Assembly: GCA_032158125.1 (NCBI GenBank)
Contig: JASKOT010000015.1
Span: 248,001-312,000, forward strand
Source of the DNA: Papiliotrema nemorosa
Lineage: Eukaryota > Basidiomycota > Tremellomycetes > Tremellales > Rhynchogastremaceae
Direction of reading: 5' to 3'
Length of the DNA: 64,000 bases
Shown here: one piece after another, positions 23,601 through 33,600 of the stretch
Layout: each line of letters opens with the position of its first letter
How positions within the stretch are numbered: position 1 is the stretch's first letter
Notes under the pieces: generated by a model
Databases searched by the model: none
Seen by the model: the letters and a program-made list of their open reading frames with translations, nothing else
Told to the model about the DNA's origin: nothing
Made by a program: the position numbers and the translations under genes

Positions 23601-25082
23601 ATGACGACTCCCATCTCATTCACTGTCAGACCCCCTGGCGCAGTGGGATACCGCCCCAGCCCGCTCGGGAACGGCAATAATGCTCGACAAGGGCCTCCAT
23701 CTCGTCGGCTATTCGAACAAGGAGACGATGATGAAGACGACGACCGTCGCTCGTCTCGCCATAGTAGAGAGTCCAGGTCGAACGGAAATGGACCAAGCTC
23801 AAGGTGTGTCCAAGCGTGGTCTGGCTTGGGAAGGACTGATATGTACAGGGCAGAAAGCGATGAGAAACCCCTAGTAATCCCTGCTCTTCCAAATCGAGAC
23901 TGGAGACAATCTGCCCGTCGCACTCCGACATATCGACCTGACGCTCCGAAGCGGACAGCAGAAGATGAAGTCCGACACGAACGCACCGGTGACGGACCTC
24001 AAAGATCAGGATTGAGAAGAATCGAACGCGAAGTCAAGGTGGAAGAGGTTGTGGTTAAGCAAGAACCGGGAGAATCGTCCAGTGGACCCAGTGTTACGAC
24101 TACGACTACTACAGCGAACGAGGTGCATGTCAAACAGGAACCTTTATCGCTGGAGGAGCAAGCACTAAGAGCTGTTCTCGCAGGCGACAGTCAGCGGGAA
24201 TCGGAAGAGGAGAGAGCGCAGAAGGAGCTGGTGATCAGTGCTCAAGCCAATACGAGGGATGTCTATCGGGAAATTTCCGAGGAAGAGGCATTCAAAAGGG
24301 ATATTGTAGCCCTGCCGGAAGAGGTTGGTCGAGGTGACCAACAATTCCGACGCAAAGCTGATGTTCGTCAGTCAACGCTGGACGATTATGAACAGATCCC
24401 CGTGTCTGCTTTTGGACTTGCGATGGCCAGAGGACTAGGTTGGGATCCAAAGGCGAACGATAACACTTCGATACACGAACCAAAGAAACGACCTCAGCTT
24501 CTAGGTCTGGGTGCAACGCCAATGGACCCTACTATCCGCCCAACTCACGCCAAACATGGGTCGTCAAAGAAGGATAAACAGGCTGAAAGAAACGCCAAGA
24601 CTGGAAGGGGCTTTGTCGCCACGCATTTGTTCGAGAAAAGGGGGAAAGATGGATCGCCAATCTCGACCGAGTCTTCGCGGGCGGTCAGCCCTACCGATAG
24701 CGAGAGCAGCAAGAGGAGGCGTATCGATAACGGTGACTCGGATCGTGATAGTAGAAGAGACGCATCAGATCGAGGCTCGGACCGTGATCGTGAAAAAGAC
24801 CGATATAGAGCACGTGAAAGCGACAGGGACAGGGATAGAGATAGAGATAGAAGGCGGAATGATGAGTATGAGACGGAGGATGAGCGAGCCAGGCGAAAGG
24901 CGAGAGAGAGGCGGGACAGGGATTATGAGACGGATGAGGAACGAGCGAGAAGGAAAGCGCGTGAGAGGGAACGTGAGTATGAGACGGAAGAAGAGAGAGC
25001 CAGGAGGAAAGCTAGGGAGAGAGAACGTGATGGTCAGAGGGACAGGCGGTACGACGGTAGAGATACCGACCGGCGCCGGTAG
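23601..25082 (+). CDS. SPP2: Pre-mRNA splicing factor Spp2 (G-patch, GPKOW/MOS2 family)
   Basis: Partner of the DEAH-box ATPase Prp2 in spliceosome activation. The start MTTPISFTVRPPG resembles the short conserved N-terminal motif of the family. A 45-nt intron at 23804-23848 is a multiple of three without stops, so retention would add 15 residues. The family-specific G-patch is DDYEQIPVSAFGLAMARGLG, with GWDP following, preceded by RDIVALPEE. LIPALPNRDW-type sequence (VIPALPNRDWRQSARRTPTY) lies upstream. Three SUMO-type sites (VKVE and two VKQEP) cluster in the middle. The C-terminus is an Arg/Asp/Glu-rich tail with three tandem repeats of about 20 residues built on YETEEERARRKARERE. Upstream in-frame ATGs exist from 23421 but would lie very close to the divergent VMA13 gene. 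Confidence 0.85.
   Translation: MTTPISFTVRPPGAVGYRPSPLGNGNNARQGPPSRRLFEQGDDDEDDDRRSSRHSRESRSNGNGPSSRCVQAWSGLGRTDMYRAESDEKPLVIPALPNRDWRQSARRTPTYRPDAPKRTAEDEVRHERTGDGPQRSGLRRIEREVKVEEVVVKQEPGESSSGPSVTTTTTTANEVHVKQEPLSLEEQALRAVLAGDSQRESEEERAQKELVISAQANTRDVYREISEEEAFKRDIVALPEEVGRGDQQFRRKADVRQSTLDDYEQIPVSAFGLAMARGLGWDPKANDNTSIHEPKKRPQLLGLGATPMDPTIRPTHAKHGSSKKDKQAERNAKTGRGFVATHLFEKRGKDGSPISTESSRAVSPTDSESSKRRRIDNGDSDRDSRRDASDRGSDRDREKDRYRARESDRDRDRDRDRRRNDEYETEDERARRKARERRDRDYETDEERARRKAREREREYETEEERARRKARERERDGQRDRRYDGRDTDRRR
24860..25045 (+). repeat. Tandem RE-rich repeats in SPP2 tail
   Basis: Three in-frame units of about 57-66 nt, each encoding Y-E-T-[ED]-[DE]-E-R-A-R-R-K-A-R-E-R followed by R/E/D residues. 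They are similar at DNA level, so probably a recent unit expansion and a candidate for length variation between strains. Confidence 0.75.
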
Positions 25083-25173
25083 ACACCTGTTGTAATCTGG
25101 CATCCGACATTGCTCTTCAGGCCGCCTTAACTCTTTTCATGTGCACATCCAAGTGTATATGAAACTGCTTTTT

Positions 25174-25689
25174 CTAGAGTGACGATTTGGGTCGCTGAAT
25201 CTCGAGTTTACTGAGCCGAGTGAGCTTGACGCCTTTGATGCCTCCCTCGATGAGCTCCTCGGCACTTCCGCTGAAGTCTGCCAGTCAGCTATCAAGTTTT
25301 TCGCATCAATCAAAACGCTCACTTCTGAATGGCTCTTGCTTGATGTGATTGTTGAATGCATCCTCGGTGTCGTACTGCCGTAAGCTCACGTTATGTCAGG
25401 CGATCAAAGGCAGTCGTACCTGCTCCCAAATGGTGATCTTGTGCTTGTTCTTCTCATCTTGGGTAGGCATGTAGATGGACACTCCAGGCTCTTTATCTTC
25501 GGCATATCGAGTCAAGATCTGCAAGTCTGGATCGTGAGCATTCACCTCCAAGGATGACGTGAGCAGTCCATGACATACGATCGAGGACCTGGTCCAGTTT
25601 GCCCTCTTTAGCTGTGAATTCTGCAAGCTGGATCATCAGAGATGCTACACATACGAGTCCACCCGGGTACTCACGATGATCAGAACCAT
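25174..25689 (-). CDS. Antibiotic biosynthesis monooxygenase (ABM) fold protein
   Basis: A small gene rebuilt from five short exons. The start at 25689 gives MVLII, then a GTGAGT intron ending GATCCAG, then LAEFTAKEGKLDQVLDHLQ, LTRYAEDKEPGVSIYMPTQ, HKITIWEQYDTEDAFNNHIK, a last exon with FSGSAEELIEGGIKG, and the end QRPKSSL. That is about 108 residues. The pattern (strand, helix with Lys and Asp, EPG turn, WEQY strand, then a helix with HI) is that of the dimeric ferredoxin-like ABM domain found in monooxygenases and in many proteins of unknown role. Catalytic activity and substrate are not predictable. Confidence 0.75.
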
Positions 25690-26307
25690 CTCGAAGTGCT
25701 GCAAGGGTGGAAGTAGAATTGAATGATCCAATGGGGCTTTGCTCGCTATAAAGCATGTGCCGGTCGCCATTAAGCGGCAAGCTGACTCGCCTCCGCTTTC
25801 TACGGGATGAGAGTCCGGCGGCATGCATCGTACATATTAAGTCTGCAAGCAAGCTGTTCCTTTTGTAATCTCTCACAGACGAGGCCAGATGAGCCGCCGA
25901 AGCTTGACAAGTTGATGCCTCCACCGTTTCATTCGAGCAGCGACACGGCTGGTTGTATTGTAGGTATTATAGCCTGGCTATTGTGGAAACGATTCTCATT
26001 TGAGTATGAGCCTCAGTAGTTGAGGGGAATCTGGTTGCATTGGCCCTTAGATGACTCTCACGGAGTTCGTCGAGCATTCATCCTGACACTAAAGTCCTTG
26101 TGAATTCGTCAGGTCGCACTTCTCTTTAGGGAGCGGATTAGCAGGAGCACTCGGTCAAAAAGCTGCTTCAGCGCAAATGATCGCGTTCTTTGAGCCCGCA
26201 CAGGAGTCCTTTCGAAGTAAAGAGGGGAAAGCTCGAGCTGTCAATGGTGTCTCGTGAAAAGTCTGCATCTCCAAGCATTACAAGTCCTAATGCAAAAGAA
26301 GCTTCCC
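25690..26307 (+). other. Intergenic region, 618 bp
   Basis: Lies between the ABM gene start and the eS4 stop, both on the minus strand. It should hold the ABM promoter and the eS4 3' UTR. No supported gene. Confidence 0.55.
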
Positions 26308-26496
26308 TTAAGCCTCTTGAGCTCGGGCTCGTCGTCGTTGGTCTCGCTCCTCGGCAATGGAGAGCTTGACACCCTTGCCCTTGGGGAGCGAAACCTGGGC
26401 CTTGGCACCCTCACCGATAACGAAAATGTTGGACAATCTAAAATCAGCCATTGTAGGGAATAGGCACCTCACCTGGTAGCGAAAGTTCGGTCGAGG

Positions 26497-26534
<38 letters not shown>

Positions 26535-26588
26535 TCGCTCCTTGTGGACAATCACACCTGATCGACCCATGTTTCGGCCACCGGTGAT

Positions 26589-26624
<36 letters not shown>

Positions 26625-26913
26625 GACAATTTTGTTTTGGACAAAGTCAAACTTGACAGTATCGTTGACTTTGATAGCTGGGTCGGGGTATCGGATGGTT
26701 CGTCCATCGTGGGTGACAATGTATGGGACACCCTTGGCACCGAGCTGATGTCTTCGGACTTTGCAGAGTTTGAAGTTGGCCTCTTCGGGGGAGATTCGGT
26801 GGATGGTGAATCGACCCTTGACATCGTAAAGGAGTCGGAAGTGTTCACCGGATCGCTCAATAGAGACGACATCCATGAATCCAGCTGGGAAAGTCTCGTC
26901 GGTTCGGACCTTT

Positions 26914-26945
<32 letters not shown>

Positions 26946-27386
26946 GGCAGTAACCTCTCGGCCGGTAAGGGCGTACTTCAGTCGGTTTCGAAGGAAGACG
27001 GTGAGGGGGAGGGACTCTCGGAGCTTGTGAGGTCCGGGAGAAGGTCGGGGGGCCTAGATGTCAATGTTGGTCGCCATGTCGAAATTTGAGTATACTCACG
27101 TAGGTACCGCCCAGTTTGTCGAGCATCCATGAGGATGGAGCGGCGAGCCTTTTCAGGTGCTTCTTTGGTCCTCGTCCCTGTACCATCAGTCTTTGTTCTC
27201 AATCGTCCGAGTTTGCTGTCAAAGTCCACGACACCACCACCGATAAATCTGCCTTCTAACACTCCTTCAAACCCTCTTCGTTCTAGGCTCCCTCTCCATC
27301 ATGCTCTCCACGAACCGCTCAATGGTGGTGTCGACAGACCTGGCGAATGCGTATACGCTTGGATAGGTGTGGGCTAGACTTACCAT
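26308..27386 (-). CDS. RPS4: 40S ribosomal protein eS4
   Basis: Structural protein of the small ribosomal subunit. The start codon at 27384-27386 is immediately followed by a GTAAGT donor, so exon 1 is the single Met codon plus 5' UTR, a pattern common in fungal ribosomal protein genes. After a first intron of about 210 nt, the protein continues [14 protein letters not shown] and [13 protein letters not shown]. The central part includes [20 protein letters not shown] and [20 protein letters not shown] (KOW region). A last intron near 26440-26470 joins to [14 protein letters not shown] and the basic end ARAQEA. The length of about 263 residues is normal. All family blocks are intact. Confidence 0.95.
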
Positions 27387-27737
27387 TTTGTCTTGATGTA
27401 AAGAAGAGAAGAATTCGACAAAGTTGCTCAAATCACAACCACTCGCACCGAAGCGTGAGGGGGGGAGCTAGGGGTGGGGAGTGCCAAAGAATCGGAGTTA
27501 CGGCGTTAAAAGGCAAACATCTCCAGTGGCACCACCTTTCACCGATGTTTTGCCACCCCCTGAACAGCTTAAACCCGACGCATGTTCTGCAGCAGCGCTT
27601 ATCGCCGAATGCCACGTCTCGCTCACCCGATTCGCGTCCGATGTAGAACTCGGTCAGAGCCTAATCTATTCTGCCGATCAAGTTGGGCACTCGAGATGCA
27701 TGTCTTTGCTCATATACGCCCAGTCTGTGAGCCAATA
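27387..27737 (+). other. eS4 promoter region, 351 bp
   Basis: Lies between the eS4 start and the inositol monophosphatase stop. No gene. It is pyrimidine-rich on the minus strand near the eS4 start, as usual for ribosomal protein genes. Confidence 0.5.
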
Positions 27738-29153
27738 CTATGGATCCCACTCCTCGACCACCTCATAGAACTCCTTAGCGAACCGTTTCTGAGCTTCTTT
27801 GCCGGTTTCGCCCTGGTTGTCAGCTTTTTGTGATATCGCTCATTCGAGTCAAAACTCACCTCGGTATCAGGCATTCCTCGAACAACCAGGTACTTTCTAC
27901 CCGCTGACGATCGTCAGCCGCAAACTCAGATGGACACGCAATTGACTCACCCATCAGTGTAGCGGAAGCCTCTCCAGTAAATTCGGAGTCTTTAGCGCCA
28001 AAGATACCGCCTCGTGCTTCTTTAAGAATCGCAAATCCAGCCTGACGATCAGATACTCGTCTCTCACGTCAGTTCCTCACTCACGCAGACGTCCCATGGC
28101 CAGCACTAGGCATCAGCAGCCCTCTCACGTGGCGCGCAGGCAACTCACGCCGATCTCCCAGTATAGGTCAAGACCACCAGTAGCCACTTGGCAGATGTTC
28201 AGCGCGGCGGATCCCATGCTCCTCAGCGAGTGAACCATCTTTCCACCAGCGTTGGTATGCGCTGCCAGCTTCTCAAAAGTCTTGATCTTGGCTGGAAGCG
28301 CTGGAGCTTCACGTGATGAACCGTATTCGGCACCTATCCTAGTCCCGTCAGTCCATGGTGCTGGCCTAACATGGATGTCACGAACAAAGCTTGACCAAGA
28401 GATTGAAGTCGCTTGGGCTTGCCAGTGATGGGTAGTCTGGTCGTTTGGTTCAGGAAAGCTCCCTTGCCCTTGGCGGCGGAAAACTGAAATGAGCGTGCGA
28501 GTGAAGAGATGATGCGCAGACGGGCTTACCGTTTGGTGTAGGAAAGGGGCGTGAATGACTCCAATGACAGGCTCTCCTTTGAAGGCGAGACCTATCGAGC
28601 ACGCGACAAAGGGGAAGCCGTGGACCTGGTATTCAGCCCGGGCGCTACGATGACAGATCATTCTGAGAAGCGTACAAAGTTGGTGGTACCGTCAATCGGA
28701 CTACAGATCAGCTCAATGCTACGAGGTCCAAACGGAAGGCGACTCACTCCACTATCCATGTAGGATCATCCGTGATGTCCTCTCCTTTGTATGTCTCCTC
28801 CCCGATACTGCATTATTAGCTTAGCCCCGCGAGCAACAAGGTTGAACGTGCAATTTATGCTCTGGGTAGGTCTCGGTGATACGCTTGTAGATGAAAGCTT
28901 CCACAGCCTTGTCCACTTCGGTGACGAGCTATCATGAGGTCTAGCAAAGGTTGCAAAGAGCGCAGCTTACGTCCACGGAATTGGCTTTCTCATCTTCGCT
29001 AGCTTCCGTTTGGAAACGCTTAGCCTGGCCTTGCCTGATCATCTCACCCGCCTGTCATGTCAACACGGCTCAAGAGGAACATTAAAGCTTTACATCTTCC
29101 GCGAGCTTGATGGTGAATGCCAGGATGGAGTCTAGATCCAGTTGGGCAATCAT
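27738..29153 (-). CDS. INM1: Inositol monophosphatase
   Basis: Mg-dependent phosphatase that releases myo-inositol from inositol monophosphates, the last step of inositol synthesis and recycling. The start at 29153 gives MIAQLDLDSILAFTIKLAED. Further blocks are DLVTEVDKAVEAFI and GEETYKGEDI (metal-binding Glu pair region). The segment TWIVD precedes the DPIDGTTNF metal motif across an intron. FPFVACSIGLAFKGEPVIGV, GAEYGSSR, SLRSMGSAALNICQVATGG and an intron-split WDVCAG-type motif with the third metal Asp follow. The C-terminus ends FYEVVEEWDP. About seven introns of 40-60 nt are present. All catalytic motifs appear present. Confidence 0.9.
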
Positions 29154-30616
29154 GTTGTGATGTGTGCAACAACAACATGAACACCTAGATCATGATCAAC
29201 GTCACTCAGTGCGGGGCTCCCTGGTTGCGGGCTTCAGCCGAACCAGAGATTAGATTCTGATATCGATACATATGGATATCAGAGATGGAATGGAAGTCAT
29301 TGGGAAGCGTGACGGGCGTTGAATAGCATAGATCTGATACGATGCAGTATGACGTGGTGTTACACGGTCTCAACTACTACGTTCCCACTCGGACTGTTCA
29401 CCAGCGCGGAAAGAGCTTTAGTCGGAGCTTCAGAAGCGCAGAAAGAGCTTTCGAGGTGATTCATGGTACACGCGGGAGTGGGTTTCCCATCTCAATAGGT
29501 TCTAGAAAACCACGGCAGCTTCATGCGAACGAGAGACATGAGACGAGCCCTTCTACTGTACGCCTCGACTGCACAAAGCGCAGATCGGAACTCTCTGCGC
29601 CCCAGATATACCAGCGCGAGTGACCTGCTTATTGGCACTTCCTGGGTCATAGACTTTGGATTTGAAGCGCAAAGCTCGAGCGGTAGGTGACGAATCTCTG
29701 GATCTGACATGTTCAAATCATAGGCTGGGCAAAGGATCGCCCGAAAGCAGTTGGATGATTTTAGAATGCATAGGATCATCGTTGCAAGCTTGATTATGAA
29801 ATTTCTCACGCGTCCTCGCCATTAAACTCAGCATAGTGACGTCCATACGCCATGATCTCCCGTCCCACCCGGCAGCCGTCCATACCCTGGCAAAAGGCAA
29901 AATTCAGACAGCCCAAACAGACCCTCCCAGCCGACTAAAGCCAAAGAGCGGTCCTGGATGAAGACGGATAATTTCAATCTTGCCTCCCTTTCCCCGTCCG
30001 AACGCCACGGTGTCTAGCGTCGATCGTGAATAAAAGAGGCGTGTGAGGGGGGTCAGAGGGAGATGAAGGTGGGATGATTAGAGCCGGATAGAGAATGCCT
30101 CACGAAAGTCGGATTCACGCAGCAACCGGGATGACCTGCAGCGGACCTCTACCGTACATCAGTGCTGAAAATCAGTACTCTTGACCTTTGAAATATCATC
30201 GCATTTGAGGATGTGCTAGTAGACGATGAGCTCCAAGCTGGAAATATGGTAAAGCAATTCAGTTTCAATGGTGCCAGGAAATTTGGTGAAATCGGTCGAG
30301 GGGTTTGATTCCGCTCTTCGTGGTTTGTTATGATGACGTAAGATTGGCGTTAGGATCCGGGCGATCCCCGCTCACTGCGGCCCCTATTCAAGAGGTCTCC
30401 TCGAACCCTTCCGTTCGATATATCTATAGATATAACCCCCCTTGCTCTGTCCCGCACGAACCATTTTCTACTTGTTTCTTTCTCCCTGGCTGGTGCAGCC
30501 ACATCAAACACCACCCGGACCTGATTAGACCGACCAACGCGCGCTGGCTCAACAGCAACAACCGACCTATCCGAGGGTTAGCACGTTTCCCGACACGTTA
30601 GGCACCGCTTGCCAAT
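29154..30616 (+). other. Divergent intergenic region, 1.46 kb
   Basis: Lies between the starts of INM1 (-) and the tricalbin gene (+). No supported coding region. It holds a 14-bp AT-rich palindrome (ATATCTATAGATAT) at 30420-30433, about 185 bp before the tricalbin ATG, which could serve as a TATA-like element. Confidence 0.5.
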
Positions 30617-33600
30617 ATGGGCGAGATTCGAGCAGTAGATCATGCCGCTTCCAATGGTCACAAATCACATAACCCGTTCAAAATGGTGGTAGGAGGCGTT
30701 GGCGCCGTGGCTGGAGGCGCCTTGCATGGTGTCGAAGCTGTCGCAGGAGGAGTTGGAAACTTGACTCAATCAGCCGGAAAGGCAGTCCTAGGTCGAGACG
30801 CCGAGAAGGGAGCGGCTGTCTATGTAAGCTTTAGGAGAGCGATATATGGGCCAAGTGTATCTAACCCATAGTCTTTCGATCCTGATGCGACTCCAGAAGA
30901 GAAAGCCAGAGCGGCAGGAGCGAGGAGAGGACAATTGGCTGCTGTACCAGGGGTGAAGACGCTCAAGCATGCGAAAGAAGCCATGTCAGGCAGAGGTGAG
31001 CTCTTCAATTGCGCTCAGTATGTGATCAGAGACTCAAGTCCTAGCCGTGGCGATTGACACTTCCACAACTGAAGGAGCTCCAGCACCGACCGTCTCAATG
31101 CAGGATGTTGATAAAGCTTCCAGGGCGGAAGGTCAAGCTGCCGGCGCGGTAGGTCAGCATTTCAAGTACCATACAAAGCTCATACCTTAGGACTCTATAC
31201 CAGGTGCCATCCCTGCGGGGGCTGCTCCGCCTGTCCCAACATGGGTACGCTCGGGGACCGCAATGCCATGCTCACGTTACAGTTACAGGTCGGCTGGAAG
31301 CAAGCCTCGGCTCTGGCTCCTGGGTCCGATGACAAGGCAGATCAACACCTCAGTATTTTGGCAGACTATCTGTGAGCTGCTTTTTCGCCCTCATACTGAG
31401 AAAGCTCACCATAAGGTCCGAAAACGCTTATGGGGCGTGGTATCACAATGCCGGAATCGCAAGTTTACAATTCATTCAGATCAGTACAGGGTCTTACCAT
31501 CTAGATTGCGTTCGCAGTTTTAACCACTCGATTCTTTACCGTTCTTCACTTTGGCTGGGGATGGATTATCTTGATCTTGGCATCTTGCGCTTCCTTTTAT
31601 AACCTTTCGATATCGCGGACAAGGCATAGGGCGAGAGACGACATTCAGCGAGAGCTGGTCAAAACCAGGCTGGTCACCGAGACGGAGAGCGCAGACTGGT
31701 TAAATGGCTTTCTGGATAGATTCTGGCTGATGTGGGTCGAGGATAACTTCAAACAGCTGATAATAGTTACGAGCCGGTGCTGAGTCAGACCATTGTAGCC
31801 AGTGTGGATGCTGCTCTCGAGGCCAATACGCCCGGCTTCCTGGAGAGTATCAGGTTGACCACATTTACGCGTGGGTTGACGTTGCTCCATTGAGAACGAA
31901 GTTGACATGCAGTCGGAAACAAGGCTCCACGGATTGATTATGTCCGCACCTTCCCCAAGACGTGAGCCATACCTTCCGGACCTTGTGCTGATAGTGAGGC
32001 CGGAAGATGTCGTCATCATGGACTGGGCGTTATCTTTCACTCCCAACGACATCCAAGATCTCACTCCTCGACAAGCAGCGGCTCGAGTCAACCCCAAAAT
32101 TGTCCTCTCAATCCGGGTCGGCAAAGGCGCAGTGTCCAAGGCCTTACCAGTACTGCTGGAGGACATGAGCTTCACTGGTCGGATGCGGTAAGTAATGAGA
32201 GGCACATGGAAAATAGCTGAAAGCCAGAATCAAACTCAAGCTCATGACCAATTTCCCGCACATCCAGACTGTCGAGATGAGCTTTATCGAGAAGCCTACA
32301 TTCGACTATGTCTTGAAACCTATCGGTGGGGAGACTTTCGGCTTCGACATCAACAGCATCCCCGGTCTTGCACCTTTTATACGAGACCAGGTGCACGCCA
32401 ATCTTGGACCCATGATGTACGATCCAAACGTATTCACCATCGACCTGGAAGCCCTGCTGTCGGGAACACCCCTCGACTCGGCTATCGGTGTCCTCAAAGT
32501 GCACATTATCGATGCACGCGGCTTGAAAGCGGTCAAGCTGGGTGGAGGGGCTCCCGATCCATATGTCTCTGTGGCTTTAGGAGCGAAGCCGGCTGTGTCC
32601 AGGACCAAGACGATCAACTCGACATCGCATCCGTCGTGGAACGAGACTCAGTTCATCCTGATCAACAGCCTCGCGGATATTCTAAATCTCCACCTGTTCG
32701 ACTACAACGATCATCGACCGGACAACTTGCTGGGCACGGTCTCTCAAGAGCTTGCTACCCTCAACGAAGACGCCGAACAGGAAGGACTGGTGGGCAAGAT
32801 TCTCGGTGGCGGGAAGGACAGGGGAGAGTTACGATACGACCTTTCCTACTTTCCGGTGCTGCAACCACAGAAAGCGGCAGATGGGACGATCGAGCCTCTT
32901 CCTGAAACAAAAACGGGCATCGTTCGCCTTACTCTTCATCAGGCTAAGGATCTCGATGTTACTCGGGAACATGGTGACCTCAACCCTTTCGCCAAGATAT
33001 TCCTCGGCGCAAGCAAGTCACCTGTCCATACTACACAAATCCTCAAAAGGGCCAACAACCCGATATGGGAGTCACACTGCGAGTTCCTGGTTCCCGACAA
33101 GCATTCTTCCGTCATTTCGCTTCAAATCATCGACAGCAAGGACTTTGCGCATGATCCTACTCTTGGTCGACTCACGGTCAAATTGATAGATCTGCTCGAG
33201 GCAAGAGAAAGACAGCAAGACTGGCTACCACTACAGGGCAGTCGTGCGGGTAAAGTCCGCTTGACTGCAGAATGGAAACCCGTCGCCATGACCGGTGCTA
33301 TGGACGGTGCCGCTTGTTATGTCCCCCCTATCGGTATCTTACGAATCTGGCTCAAGAATGCCGTCGACGTGAAGAATGTCGAAGCGACGCTGGGAGGGAA
33401 ATCTGATCCCTATGTCCGGGTGTTGGGAAACAACAAGACCCTTGCCAGAACCGAGGTTGTCAACAACAATCTGAACCCAGAATGGGATCAGATCGTGTAC
33501 GTTCCCGTACACAGCACCCGAGAAAACATCATGATGGAGCTCATGGACTACCAAAACATTGGCAAAGATCGATCATTGGGCATGGTAGAGGTAAAGATTT

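Noticed and set aside
24765..25103. Minus-strand open frame rich in Pro, Leu and Ile
   Set aside because: It is the antisense image of the RE/RD repeats in SPP2.
27170..27383. Box C/D snoRNA within the first eS4 intron
   Set aside because: An ATGATGG near 27300 loosely resembles a C box, but no paired D box and terminal stem were found. The CTGA near the acceptor is the branch point.
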